A DNA stretch of 64,000 nucleotides, from positions 6,558,001-6,622,000 of the forward strand of contig NZ_CP088014.1 in the NCBI RefSeq assembly GCF_021044685.1, given 5' to 3'. Below are positions 17,937-26,213 of the stretch, piece by piece. The notes beneath the pieces were generated by a model. The model was not told where the DNA came from and made no database searches. It saw only the letters and a list, made by a program, of their open reading frames with translations. How positions within the stretch are numbered: position 1 is the first letter of the stretch; each line of letters opens with the position of its first letter. The DNA comes from Bradyrhizobium daqingense. Lineage in GTDB: Bacteria; Pseudomonadota; Alphaproteobacteria; Rhizobiales; Xanthobacteraceae. Made by a program: the position numbers and the translations under genes.

Positions 17937-17973
17937 GATCCCCAATTCGCGAATGGCGAACAGCGAATGAAAG

Positions 17974-18003
17974 CGGAGGCCTCACGGCCTCCGTTTTGTT
18001 TTG
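17974..18003 (+). terminator. Rho-independent terminator of the giant coiled-coil gene
   Basis: Stem CGGAGGCC / GGCCTCCG with a TCAC loop, followed by TTTTGTTTTGG, starting 37 bases after the stop codon. This is a textbook intrinsic terminator. Confidence 0.9.
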
Positions 18004-18020
18004 GTGCACCATCCTCGCTC

Positions 18021-18150
18021 TCGTGCCCCGGACGCAGCGCAGCGCTCCTTCAGCGGTGCGCTGCCGGGGCCCATCTCTCCACGTGTACGCTGCTGCCTTC
18101 CGGGTCCCGGCTCTGCGCAGCAGCGTTGCACGCTGCAGCGCGTCCCGACA
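18021..18150. repeat. Palindromic intergenic repeat (TGCCCCGGACGCAGCGC family)
   Basis: About 130 bases of nested inverted repeats: GTGCCCCGGACGCAGCGCAG at the left is answered by CTGCAGCGCGTCCCGACAC at the right, with inner GCGGTGCGCTGC and GGCTCTGCGCAGCAGC arms. It fills the space between the terminator and the mlaD stop codon. It is another multi-arm repeat of the type scattered in Bradyrhizobium genomes. Confidence 0.75.
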
Positions 18151-18153
18151 CCT

Positions 18154-19020
18154 CTACCGCCTGGGCGCGGCTGCCGGCCTCGGCGGCTCGGGCGCAGGCG
18201 CTGGCTGCGATGAATTGCTGGCGCCGAACAGCACGCGGGTGGGATTGCGGTCGAAATTGTTCACGGCGCGGCTGATGTCGCCGAGGGTGCGGCGGCCGTC
18301 GGCCATCAGCGCACCGGAGCGCTTGTCGAAATCCTCGGCGAGCTCGCGGATCGACTTCACCGCCTGGAACAGCTCGCCGCCATCCTTGCCGCCGGCGAGC
18401 GAGTTGAGGCCGAGCATGAGGCTGTCGGCCTTGAGCATGACGCCGTCGACCTTGGCCATCACGCCGTCGATCTTCTCGGAGTTGCGGGCGAGCGAATTGG
18501 TGAATGTCTCGAGGTTCTTCAGCGAGTTCTTCACCGATTCCTGATTGTCGGCGACGATCTTGTTGACGTTCTGCAGCGTGGCGCGGATCGCCTCGGTGAC
18601 GTCCTGGAGCTTGTTGGGGTCCGCCGTCAGCGTCGGGATGCCGTCCTGGTCGAGCGCCGGTGCCGGAGCGGCCTCGTCGCCGCCCTTGAGCGAGATCGCG
18701 GCAACGCCCGTGAGGCCCTGGAATTCGAGGCCGACCAACGTGTCCTTGCGGATCGGGGCATTGTTCTCGATCATGGCGAGTGCGACAACCCGCCGCGGGT
18801 TGTCCAGCTTCACCGAGACCACCTCGCCCACCCTGATACCATTGAAGTTGACGCTGCCGCCGTTGCGCAGGCCCGCGGCCGGCCCTTCGAACACGACGCG
18901 CAAGGGGCTGCGCTGCTTGGTGGTGTGCAGCGACTGAAACCACAGCACGAAGCCGATCGCGGCGGCGATCACCGCCAGCGTGAACGAGCCGATCAAGACG
19001 TAATTCGCCCGCGTTTCCAT
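18154..19020 (-). CDS. mlaD: MlaD-type MCE-domain lipid-binding protein
   Basis: A 288-residue protein. One N-terminal TM helix (about 8-29, YVLIGSFTLAVIAAAIGFVL) anchors it in the inner membrane with the rest periplasmic. The MCE domain follows (about 38-118: LRVVFEGPAAGLRNGGSVNF, IRVGEVVSVKLD, GLTGVAAISLKGG), then a long helical/coiled region (about 140-260) and a Pro/Ala-rich tail. Such subunits form the hexameric ring through which lipids pass. It is the last gene of the mlaE-mlaF-mlaD operon, 16 bases after mlaF. The extended helix is longer than in E. coli MlaD and resembles other needle-like MCE proteins. Confidence 0.9.
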   Translation of the reverse strand: METRANYVLIGSFTLAVIAAAIGFVLWFQSLHTTKQRSPLRVVFEGPAAGLRNGGSVNFNGIRVGEVVSVKLDNPRRVVALAMIENNAPIRKDTLVGLEFQGLTGVAAISLKGGDEAAPAPALDQDGIPTLTADPNKLQDVTEAIRATLQNVNKIVADNQESVKNSLKNLETFTNSLARNSEKIDGVMAKVDGVMLKADSLMLGLNSLAGGKDGGELFQAVKSIRELAEDFDKRSGALMADGRRTLGDISRAVNNFDRNPTRVLFGASNSSQPAPAPEPPRPAAAPRR

Positions 19021-19036
19021 CAGGTGCTCCGGCTAC

Positions 19037-19813
19037 TCAACTCATCACCGCGCGGGCGCGCTTGCCATGGAAATACTGCCTCAGCCAGGGATGCTGCGAG
19101 GCCTGCATGTCGGCGATCGACCCTGCCGCAATGATCTTACCGTTCCCTAAAACGGCGATGCGGTCACATGCTGTGTATAGGCTGTCGAGATCGTGGGTTA
19201 CCATGAAAACGGTCAACCCCAAAGTGCGCTGAAGCGTCCGCACCAGCTCGTCGAAATCGCCGGCGCCGATCGGGTCGAGGCCCGAGGTCGGCTCATCCAG
19301 GAACACCAGATCCGGATCGAGCGACAGCGCGCGCGCCAGCGCTACGCGCTTGATCATGCCGCCCGAGAGCTCGGAGGGAAAGCGTTCGGCAACCTCGGGC
19401 TTGAGGCCGACCATGGCGAGCTTGGCCATGGTGATCTCGTCCATCAGCCGCTGCGAGACACGCAAATATTCGCGCATCGGAAACTGGATGTTCTGCCGCA
19501 CCGTGAGCGAGGAGAACAGCGCGCCCTGCTGGAACAATACGCCCCAACGGCGCTCGACGTTGCGGCGCTCCGACGTGCTGGAGGAATCGAGGTCGACGCC
19601 GAACACCTCGATGGAGCCGGCGACCTTCGGCACGAGGCCGATGATGGTGCGCGTCAGCACCGACTTGCCCGCGCCCGAGGGACCGACGAAGCCGAGGATC
19701 TCGCCGCGCTTGACGTCGAGGTTGAGGCCGTCGAGCACGCGCGTTGCGCCGAACTGCACGGTGATACCGCGGACGCGGATGATGGGGTTCTGGATTTCGC
19801 TCGCCATGGTCAC
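19037..19813 (-). CDS. mlaF: MlaF-type ABC transporter ATPase
   Basis: A 258-residue ATPase. Walker A GPSGAGKSVL (about 44-53), Q-loop LFQQGALF, signature LSGGMIKRVALARAL (about 150) and Walker B DLVFLDEPTSGLDP are all present. It powers retrograde or anterograde phospholipid transport with MlaE/MlaD. The GTG at 19813 overlaps the mlaE stop (GTGA), implying translational coupling; an ATG two codons later at 19807 is the alternative start. Confidence 0.93.
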   Translation of the reverse strand: MTMASEIQNPIIRVRGITVQFGATRVLDGLNLDVKRGEILGFVGPSGAGKSVLTRTIIGLVPKVAGSIEVFGVDLDSSSTSERRNVERRWGVLFQQGALFSSLTVRQNIQFPMREYLRVSQRLMDEITMAKLAMVGLKPEVAERFPSELSGGMIKRVALARALSLDPDLVFLDEPTSGLDPIGAGDFDELVRTLQRTLGLTVFMVTHDLDSLYTACDRIAVLGNGKIIAAGSIADMQASQHPWLRQYFHGKRARAVMS

Positions 19814-20943
19814 ATCCCGACCGCGGCGAAGAAGATGGCAAACACGCCGTCCATCACGATGACGAAGAAGATGCCCTTCACCACCGAGGCCGTGGTGTGC
19901 TGTCCCAGCGACTCCGCGCTGCCCTGCACGGCGAGGCCCTCGACGCAGGCGACGATGCCGATCACGGCGGCCATCACCGGCGCCTTGACGATGCCGACGA
20001 TGAAATGATCGATCGAGATGGCGTCGCGCAACCGCAGCAGGAAGGCCTCAGGCTGGACGCCGCCATAGAGCCAGGCCACCAGACCACCGCCATAGAGCGC
20101 GGCCATCGCGCCGAGGAAGGCGAGGATCGGCAGCGCCAGCACCAGCGCCATCATGCGCGGCAGCACCAGCACCTCGATCGGGTCGAAGCCCATGGTGCGC
20201 AGCGCATCGATCTCCTCGCGCATCTTCATCGAACCGAGCTCGGCGGTGTAGGCGCTGCCCGATCGGCCCGCGACCATGATGGCGACCAGGAGCACGCCGA
20301 TCTCGCGCAGCACCAGGACGCCCAGCATGTCGACGACGAAGATGTCGGCGCCGAACCTGCGGAAATGGAAGATGCCTTGTTGCGCGATGATGCAGCCGAT
20401 CAGGAAGGTGATCAGCACGATGATCGGCACCGCGCGCCAGCACACCTGCTCCATGTGGTGCACGGTCGAGGTCAGGCGGAACGAGCGCGGATGGATCAGG
20501 ATGCGAAACCATGCTGCGAGCACCGCGCCGAGCATGTCGACGAGGCCGGCAATCGTCCCGCCGACGCCTGCGACCGTACGGCCGATCTGTTCCAGCATGC
20601 CGGTGATGGTGATGGGGCTGCGGTCGATCACGGGCGTCGCCCGTACCCGCCGCACCTCGTCGACCAGGCTGGAATAATTGGCGGAGAGCCCCGCGATCTG
20701 CGGCTCGACCGCGCCGCTCGTCAGGCTGCGGCGCAGCCGCTCGATCAGCCAGGCGCCGAACGTGTCGAGCTTGGCGACCTCGGAGACGTCGATGAAAATG
20801 CTTTGGGGGCTGCCGGCGAGTTTCTCGGCATCGGCCACCATCCGCTCCAGGACCGGCGCAAAGCTCGCGGTCCAGGTCCCGGTGGCGCACAGTGCCAGCG
20901 CGTTGCCCTTGGCAATCCGCTCCAGCTTCGGATCGCCGTTCAA
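19810..20943 (-). CDS. mlaE: MlaE-type ABC permease with N-terminal STAS domain
   Basis: A 377-residue fusion. Residues about 1-110 form a STAS domain like MlaB (SIFIDVSEVAKLDTFGAWLI). Residues about 120-377 are the MlaE permease with five to six TM helices and the signature REIGVLLVAIMVAGRSGSAY followed by EIDALRTMGFDP. In E. coli, MlaB is a separate subunit; the fusion here explains why no mlaB gene is seen. First gene of the operon. No mlaC or mlaA is present in the window. Confidence 0.93.
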   Translation of the reverse strand: MNGDPKLERIAKGNALALCATGTWTASFAPVLERMVADAEKLAGSPQSIFIDVSEVAKLDTFGAWLIERLRRSLTSGAVEPQIAGLSANYSSLVDEVRRVRATPVIDRSPITITGMLEQIGRTVAGVGGTIAGLVDMLGAVLAAWFRILIHPRSFRLTSTVHHMEQVCWRAVPIIVLITFLIGCIIAQQGIFHFRRFGADIFVVDMLGVLVLREIGVLLVAIMVAGRSGSAYTAELGSMKMREEIDALRTMGFDPIEVLVLPRMMALVLALPILAFLGAMAALYGGGLVAWLYGGVQPEAFLLRLRDAISIDHFIVGIVKAPVMAAVIGIVACVEGLAVQGSAESLGQHTTASVVKGIFFVIVMDGVFAIFFAAVGM

Positions 20944-21086
20944 GATGTCCGCTCCCGTGCCGAAGCGCAGGAAACGGATGGAATCGGATGGTTGCGCACG
21001 CGCCCTTACCTAGAGAAGGTATCCCCAACTGGCCATTGTTAGTTGCTAGAGGTAACTAGCAGGTTCAGATTTCGCCAGAGTTCAAA

Positions 21087-22082
21087 ATGACTTCCACGAA
21101 ACTTGTCGCCCTGGCGGCGCGAATCGAGCGCTTCCCGATCGCCGGCAGCTTTACCATCAGCCGGGGTGCCAAGACCGAGGCGGTAACGGTCGTGGCGGAG
21201 GTCAGCCGGGACGGCTTGGCCGGCCGCGGCGAATGCGTGCCCTATCCCCGCTATGGCGAAACCCCCGAGGCAACGCTGGCTGCCGTAAAGGCCATGCAGG
21301 AGGCCGTGGCGGGCGGGCTGACACGAGCGGCCCTCCAGGCCGCCATGCCTTCAGGTGCGGCCCGTAACGCGCTGGATTGCGCCCTGATCGACCTCGAGGC
21401 CAAGGCGGCCGGCCTGCGCGCCTGGAACCTGCTGGACCGTCCGGTGCCGGGCGAGCGCACCACCGCCTACACGATTTCGTTAGGAACGCCTGAGGCCATG
21501 GCCGCGGCGACCGCCAAGGCCGCGCACCGGCCGCTGCTCAAGATCAAGCTCGGCGGTGACGGCGATGCCATGCGGATCGCAGCGGTGCGCAAGGCCGCCC
21601 CCGAATCCGAGCTGATCGTCGACGCCAACGAGGCTTGGACCGAGGCCAATCTGGAAGCCAACCTCGCCGCCTGCGCCGACGCCGGCGTCACCCTGGTCGA
21701 GCAGCCGCTACCGGCAGGCAAGGACGAGGCGCTGGCGCGGATCAAGCGGCCGCTCGCGGTCTGCGCCGACGAGAGCGTGCATGACCGTTCCTCGCTCGCA
21801 CCGCTCCGCGAGCGCTACGACGCCGTGAACATCAAGCTGGACAAGACCGGCGGCCTCACCGAGGCGCTGGCGATGGCCGATGCCGCGCAGGCGCTCGGCT
21901 TCGAGATCATGATCGGCTGCATGGTCGCGACCTCGCTGTCGATGGCGCCCGCGATGTTGGTGACGCCGCAGGCGCGCTTCGTCGATCTCGACGGCCCCCT
22001 GCTGCTCGCGCGCGACCGCGACCACGGCCTGCGCTATGACGGCAGCCTGGTCTATCCGCCGGACTCCTCGCTCTGGGGATGA
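21087..22082 (+). CDS. Enolase-superfamily dipeptide epimerase / DgcA-like racemase
   Basis: A 331-residue member of the muconate lactonising enzyme subgroup. Seen: lysine motif LLKIKLGG (about 150), metal ligands in VDANEAW, VEQPL and CADES, the opposite-face base in NIKLDKTGG, and the C-terminal DLDGPLLL typical of L-Ala-D/L-Glu epimerases. Alphaproteobacterial members include DgcA, an N-acetyl-D-glutamate racemase; its usual partner DgcN is not seen here. It would act in cytosolic turnover of peptidoglycan dipeptides or D-Glu. Its last 31 bases overlap the convergent MFS gene. Confidence 0.85.
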   Translation: MTSTKLVALAARIERFPIAGSFTISRGAKTEAVTVVAEVSRDGLAGRGECVPYPRYGETPEATLAAVKAMQEAVAGGLTRAALQAAMPSGAARNALDCALIDLEAKAAGLRAWNLLDRPVPGERTTAYTISLGTPEAMAAATAKAAHRPLLKIKLGGDGDAMRIAAVRKAAPESELIVDANEAWTEANLEANLAACADAGVTLVEQPLPAGKDEALARIKRPLAVCADESVHDRSSLAPLRERYDAVNIKLDKTGGLTEALAMADAAQALGFEIMIGCMVATSLSMAPAMLVTPQARFVDLDGPLLLARDRDHGLRYDGSLVYPPDSSLWG

Positions 22083-23248
22083 GCAATCAGCCGATGCCGC
22101 GCCGACCAGATCAGAAGCGTACCTAGCGCGGCCATCGCGGCCATGACGTAATAGAGGTTATCGCCGATGCGGGCATAGATCGCGCCTGACGCGATCGAGG
22201 TCGCAGCGCCCAAAAGCCCGTTGCAGGCAGCGTAATAGCCCTGCCCCCGCGCGATTTGATGCGAGGGCACGCGCTGCACCAGGAGATTCATGGTGCCGAG
22301 AATGGTCATGCCGAAGCTGAAGCCGTGGCCGAGCTGCACGATCGCGAGCAGCACCAGGGGCGGCTCGTTCGCCGTCACGATCCAGCGCACCACCGCGCTC
22401 ACGCCACCGATCGCGATCATCGTGGAGGGATGCACCGAGAAGCGCGGCGACAGCGCGAACACGACGATCTCGGCGATCACGCCGAGCGTCCACAGACCCG
22501 CGATCGTCAGCCCACTGATCCCGTGGAGCTGCCAGTTGATGGCGGAGAAGGTGTAATAGGCGACGTGGCTGCCCTGGATCAGCGCGGCCGAGGCGATGAT
22601 GGCCCAGAAGCCGGCATCGCGCAGCAGCGCCGTGTCGGCACGCGCCTCGGCGCTCTTGCGCCTGACATCGTCGAGCGGCTGGAGCAGCAGGCTGGCTGCG
22701 ACCGCAACGATCGCCCATGCGACGATGATCCAGATCAGATCGCGCGCTTCGATGACGTCGACGAGGTAGCCGCAGGCGAGCGAGCCCGCGGCGAACGCCG
22801 CCGAGCCCCATAGCCGCAGCGGCCCGTAATCGAGCCTGTACCGGGCGACACCGCGAAGCGCATAGGCATCGGTCAGCGGCATCGTCGGCGTCCACATCAT
22901 GCAGGTCAGCGCATAGATCAGGAACAGCGCCAGCGGCTGCTGCTGCAGGCCGACAGCGGTAAAGCCGATCGCGGTCGCCAGCACCGACGCCATCATGGCA
23001 CCGCGAATGGCCTGACGCTTCTCGGCGAAGGCGGTCACTTGCGGCAGCGTGGTGAAGCGGGTGATCGCCGGCAGCGCGTTGATGATCCCGATCCAGGCTG
23101 CGTCGATGCCGATCCCCTTCAGCCAGAGCGGGAAGAACGGCAGATGCGTGCCCGAGACCGCGAAGACGGCCGAATAGAACAGCGCTAGACTCACGGCGAA
23201 TCGCCGCTTCTGCGCCGCTGCAATGGGGATTTGTGATTCGCGTGCCAT
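22052..23248 (-). CDS. MFS transporter, HcaT/phenylpropionate-permease-like
   Basis: A 398-residue protein with 12 predicted TM helices. VSGTHLPFFPLWLKGIGIDA near the N-terminus and PLRLWGSAAFAAGSLACGYL around residue 150 are typical of the MFS_1-like/HcaT subfamily. The start ATG at 23248 (MARESQIPIAAAQKRR) places a short basic tail before TM1; the frame stays open further upstream without plausible sequence. It overlaps the epimerase gene tail to tail by 31 bases. Substrate unknown. Confidence 0.85.
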   Translation of the reverse strand: MARESQIPIAAAQKRRFAVSLALFYSAVFAVSGTHLPFFPLWLKGIGIDAAWIGIINALPAITRFTTLPQVTAFAEKRQAIRGAMMASVLATAIGFTAVGLQQQPLALFLIYALTCMMWTPTMPLTDAYALRGVARYRLDYGPLRLWGSAAFAAGSLACGYLVDVIEARDLIWIIVAWAIVAVAASLLLQPLDDVRRKSAEARADTALLRDAGFWAIIASAALIQGSHVAYYTFSAINWQLHGISGLTIAGLWTLGVIAEIVVFALSPRFSVHPSTMIAIGGVSAVVRWIVTANEPPLVLLAIVQLGHGFSFGMTILGTMNLLVQRVPSHQIARGQGYYAACNGLLGAATSIASGAIYARIGDNLYYVMAAMAALGTLLIWSARHRLIAHPQSEESGG

Positions 23249-23283
23249 CAAACCAATTGCGATTCGGCCGATATCGTGGTGAT

Positions 23284-23296
23284 CGTTACAGTAACG
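23284..23296. promoter_or_regulatory. Short palindrome in a divergent promoter
   Basis: CGTTAC-A-GTAACG is a perfect inverted repeat in the 75-base divergent region between the MFS gene and the following hypothetical gene, where it could serve as an operator for either. Thirteen bases is short, so chance is possible. Confidence 0.3.
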
Positions 23297-23323
23297 CGTA
23301 CTGATTTGCGCGACGAGATTGTC

Positions 23324-24748
23324 ATGGCCAACGAAGCATTCGCCCTCTCGCCCATGTCTGCCCGCGCGGCCGAGCCGAACGAGCAGGATTACGACGCGAT
23401 CCGCGAAGCCTTCATGGAGACCGCGCGCGGCCGCTGGTTCCTCGGCGAATACGCCAAGCGCAACCGCAATGCCGACACCCGCATGGTGCTCGACGCGGTC
23501 GCGAAGATCGAAGAAACCCTTGCGGCACAGCGACAACCCGTCGTCGAGGACCGCCTGCCCGAGGCGCTAATCGAGATCCGCCGCGCCATCCGCGAGGCTG
23601 AGACGATCGCGATCGCGGCATTCGATCCCGCGGCGATCGAGGCGAGCCTCGCGCCGATCCCGCGCGGGGTGCGCATCATCAAGGAGATCTCCTGGCGCTG
23701 GCGCGAGATCGGCGCCGACGGGCGAATCTGCGACCTCATTGATTCGCAGCTGGCTTCGATCGAGGCTGCCTGCGGCCAGATTTCGACCATCGACCCCCGC
23801 GTCGAGCTCAAGGCCGCCTTCGATCTGCTGAAGGATCGCGTCGAGCAGCTCGACGGCGACGCAACGCCGCAGGCCGCGCCGGCTCCGAGGCAGGAGGCGG
23901 CGTCATCCGCGGCGGAGGTCGCGCCTGCGGAGGTCGCGCTTGGCGCGGTGGCGAGCGAAGCCCCCGTGGCTTTTACGGAGACGCCGCAGGACGTCGCAAC
24001 AGCTCCCGAGACCGGCGCCGCCGTCGAAGCAGCTGACGTCGCCGATACGACCGCCATCGCCGAGCAAGCGATGGAGATCGCCCTCGCGCCGGACATCGCG
24101 GCCGAAAGCCCGGCCGGACTGGGCGAAGCCGGACCCGAAGACGCGGCACGTGAAGCAGGCGCGCCTCGAGGCGTTGCGTTTGAAGAGCCAGTCGCAGAGA
24201 CCGCCGCCTTCGTGGAAGTCACCGACGAGTTCTCGCTCGACGCCGCCGCGGAAGCCGAGGACGAAGCCATTCTGGACGCCATCGCGCTGGAGATGGCCGC
24301 GCCCGATCCGGAGTTCGACGAGATCATCGAGCCGGCGGAGATTGAAGCGGCCGCGCCGACGCCGATGGCAGTAGAGGTCGCAGCTCCCATTGCCGCGGAG
24401 CCGCAGCAGCCGATCGCACCAGAGCCGATCGTCGCAGCGGTCACGGAAGAGCCCGCCGCGGACGCGCCGATCGCGATGGACTCGCTTGCCCGCCTCACCG
24501 ACGCCATCGCTGAAGCCGCCGCCGAGGTGATGGAGCAGCAGGCGCCGGCGATGGCCGCGACGGCAACGCTCGGCGCGGCGCCCAACGCGGCTCTGCCGAT
24601 GCCCTCGCCGCTGTCCTCGCCCGAGCCCTCGCTCGGCGCCACCATCCTCGCCAGCGGCATCCTGCAAAGGCCGCGCGCCGCCGCCAACGACCCGCTCGGT
24701 CCGATCCGCCGCATGACCCAGGCCGAGAAAATCGCGTTCTTTTCGTAA
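23324..24748 (+). CDS. Hypothetical acidic Ala/Pro/Glu-rich protein with conserved N-terminal helical domain
   Basis: A 474-residue protein. Residues about 15-185 form a conserved alpha-helical domain with AFMETARGRWFLGEYAKRN, a segment shared by many alphaproteobacterial hypotheticals, plus AALFDLLKDRVEQLD-like helices (seen as AAFDLLKDRVEQLD). Residues about 190-430 are low-complexity, strongly acidic and probably disordered. The C-terminus (about 435-474) regains order with ANDPLGPIRRMTQAEKIAFF. No TM or signal peptide. The ATG at 23324 has only a weak GAG upstream. Function unknown; the layout of two conserved ends and an acidic linker suggests an adaptor. Confidence 0.65.
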   Translation: MANEAFALSPMSARAAEPNEQDYDAIREAFMETARGRWFLGEYAKRNRNADTRMVLDAVAKIEETLAAQRQPVVEDRLPEALIEIRRAIREAETIAIAAFDPAAIEASLAPIPRGVRIIKEISWRWREIGADGRICDLIDSQLASIEAACGQISTIDPRVELKAAFDLLKDRVEQLDGDATPQAAPAPRQEAASSAAEVAPAEVALGAVASEAPVAFTETPQDVATAPETGAAVEAADVADTTAIAEQAMEIALAPDIAAESPAGLGEAGPEDAAREAGAPRGVAFEEPVAETAAFVEVTDEFSLDAAAEAEDEAILDAIALEMAAPDPEFDEIIEPAEIEAAAPTPMAVEVAAPIAAEPQQPIAPEPIVAAVTEEPAADAPIAMDSLARLTDAIAEAAAEVMEQQAPAMAATATLGAAPNAALPMPSPLSSPEPSLGATILASGILQRPRAAANDPLGPIRRMTQAEKIAFFS

Positions 24749-24770
24749 GAGACTTGCGCTCTCTCCACGC

Positions 24771-24856
24771 CGTCATTGCGAGCACAGCGAAGCAATCCAG
24801 AATCCCTCCGCGGAAAGACTCTGGATTGCTTCGTCGCTTCGCTCCTCGCAATGACG
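24771..24856. repeat. Palindromic intergenic repeat (CGTCATTGCGAGC family)
   Basis: CGTCATTGCGAG and GAAGCAATCCAGA on the left are answered by TCTGGATTGCTTC and CTCGCAATGACG on the right, around a short CCTCCGCGG centre. This family is one of the commonest in Bradyrhizobium intergenic DNA. It separates two + strand genes. Confidence 0.88.
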
Positions 24857-24881
24857 ACGCTCGAGCTTGGACCTCATTGAC

Positions 24882-25235
24882 ATGTGCCCCGCCGAAGATA
24901 CCCTCACCCTCTGGCGTCCCGTCGGTCCGAAAGAACTGGAGTTGATCCGGCAATCCGGCATGCGCGCGTTTCCTCCGCGCCTGCCTGACCAGCCGATTTT
25001 CTATCCGGTGCTGACTGAAGAATACGCCATCAAGATCGCACGCGACTGGAATGTTCCGGCGAGCGGCTCGGGCTTCGTGACGCGCTTTAAGGTCAAGCGC
25101 AGCTTCATCGAAAAATACGACGTGCAGGAAGCGGGCGGACGCTCACACTTGGAGTACTGGATTCCGGCTGAGGATCTCAATGCGTTTAACGCTGCCATCG
25201 TCGGCATGATCGAGGTCGTCCGCAGTTTCCGTTAG
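24882..25235 (+). CDS. Small conserved protein annotated elsewhere as ADP-ribosylation/crystallin J1
   Basis: A 117-residue protein. LTLWRPVGPKELELI, AFPPRLPDQPIFYPVLTEEY and IARDWNVPASGSGFVTRF are hallmarks of a small family widely labelled ADP-ribosylation/crystallin J1, a name with no biochemical support I know of. It is globular and cytosolic, with no TM or signal peptide. I start at ATG 24882; a TTG at 24867 would add five residues. Neither has a good ribosome site, as the repeat ends only 25 bases upstream. Function unknown. Confidence 0.75.
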   Translation: MCPAEDTLTLWRPVGPKELELIRQSGMRAFPPRLPDQPIFYPVLTEEYAIKIARDWNVPASGSGFVTRFKVKRSFIEKYDVQEAGGRSHLEYWIPAEDLNAFNAAIVGMIEVVRSFR

Positions 25236-25252
25236 CTGCCCAGCGACCCCCA

Positions 25253-25612
25253 TCACCCGCAATTCCACACCGCCCCGATCGGCGTACGGGTCCAGCATGG
25301 GCCGAAGCTGCCACCGTTGTAGCGACCGCCGTTGAAGCCGGGGCGGCCGAAATAGTGCCACTCGCCGTCCCAGCGGTAGTACTGCGGAACCGGGTCGATG
25401 TACCAGTGGCGCCGGTCGGCGCGCGACATGCGGCGCATCGCGTCCTTCTGCTTGTAGAGCGGAATGCTGTTGCTCAGCGGCTGCCGATAGCCCGGCAGGA
25501 AGCCGTAACCTTTCCAAACCGGCTTGGGACGCTTTTGAACTGGCTCAGCGGGCGCTGTGGCGGGCAGCAGAGACAGGATGACGGCAACAAATAGACACAT
25601 CAGGCGAGACAT
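25253..25612 (-). CDS. Secreted hypothetical protein, Tyr/Trp/Gly-rich
   Basis: A 119-residue protein. MSRLMCLFVAVILSLLPATAPA is a clear signal peptide, probably cleaved after APA at about 22. The mature part is rich in Trp, Tyr, Arg and Gly (HWYIDPVPQYYRWDGEWHYF) and ends CWTRTPIGAVWNCG with two cysteines that may pair. Likely periplasmic. No family recognised. It is convergent with the preceding small gene, 17 bases apart. Confidence 0.7.
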   Translation of the reverse strand: MSRLMCLFVAVILSLLPATAPAEPVQKRPKPVWKGYGFLPGYRQPLSNSIPLYKQKDAMRRMSRADRRHWYIDPVPQYYRWDGEWHYFGRPGFNGGRYNGGSFGPCWTRTPIGAVWNCG

Positions 25613-25697
25613 GGATCGACCATAGACAGGCGGATGCCAGAAGGCCACTCAAATTCAGGTGCGAGGCGTTTCGCCCCACCAAACGCCAGTAAGACGA

Positions 25698-26213
25698 TCA
25701 GCCGATCTTGTCGCGCACATGGGCTTCGACGCGGTCCAGGAGATGATCGAGCGAACTCTCGGCCGTATCGAGCACCAGGTGCTCCCGATCCCACGGCTCG
25801 TAAGTCTGGTTCACGACGTCATCCCAGGTTGGAAGCTTGTGACCGTCGATGTCGGACAAGCGGCTTTCCACGCGCCGCCGGTGTAACGCCGGTTCGCTGC
25901 AAATCACTTCAATCTCGACGATGCATGCGCCGGTCCGCAAGGCAGTCTGTCGCCATGCGGCGCGGCTTGCCTGCACGGGATTGACGCAGTCGGCGATGAC
26001 GATGCGCCCGAGCTTGAGGTTTTCGGCGGCCAGCGTGTTGGCAACGGCATAGCCGGCTGCGCCGACGATGAGGCCCGCGTCCCGCAATGGCTGCTCGATC
26101 GCATCGATCCGAAGATACGTCGCCGCCAGCCTGGCGGTGAGTTCGCGAGCGATCGTCGTCTTACCGGCACCTGGAAGGCCGCCGAACACGATCAGTGAGG
26201 ATGGATGCTTCAT
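25698..26213 (-). CDS. P-loop kinase (AAA_33 / nucleoside-kinase-like)
   Basis: A 171-residue protein with Walker A GGLPGAGKTTIA (about 11-22), then YLRIDAIEQPLRD, where the Asp is the probable phosphoacceptor base, and IADCVNPVQASRAAW (about 95), typical of small AAA_33 kinases related to gluconate kinase and polynucleotide kinase. The HRRRVESRLSD helix near 127 suits the LID region. Its ATG overlaps the stop of the fucU-like gene (ATGA), so the two proteins are translationally coupled and probably act on the same sugar. Substrate unknown. Confidence 0.8.
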   Translation of the reverse strand: MKHPSSLIVFGGLPGAGKTTIARELTARLAATYLRIDAIEQPLRDAGLIVGAAGYAVANTLAAENLKLGRIVIADCVNPVQASRAAWRQTALRTGACIVEIEVICSEPALHRRRVESRLSDIDGHKLPTWDDVVNQTYEPWDREHLVLDTAESSLDHLLDRVEAHVRDKIG

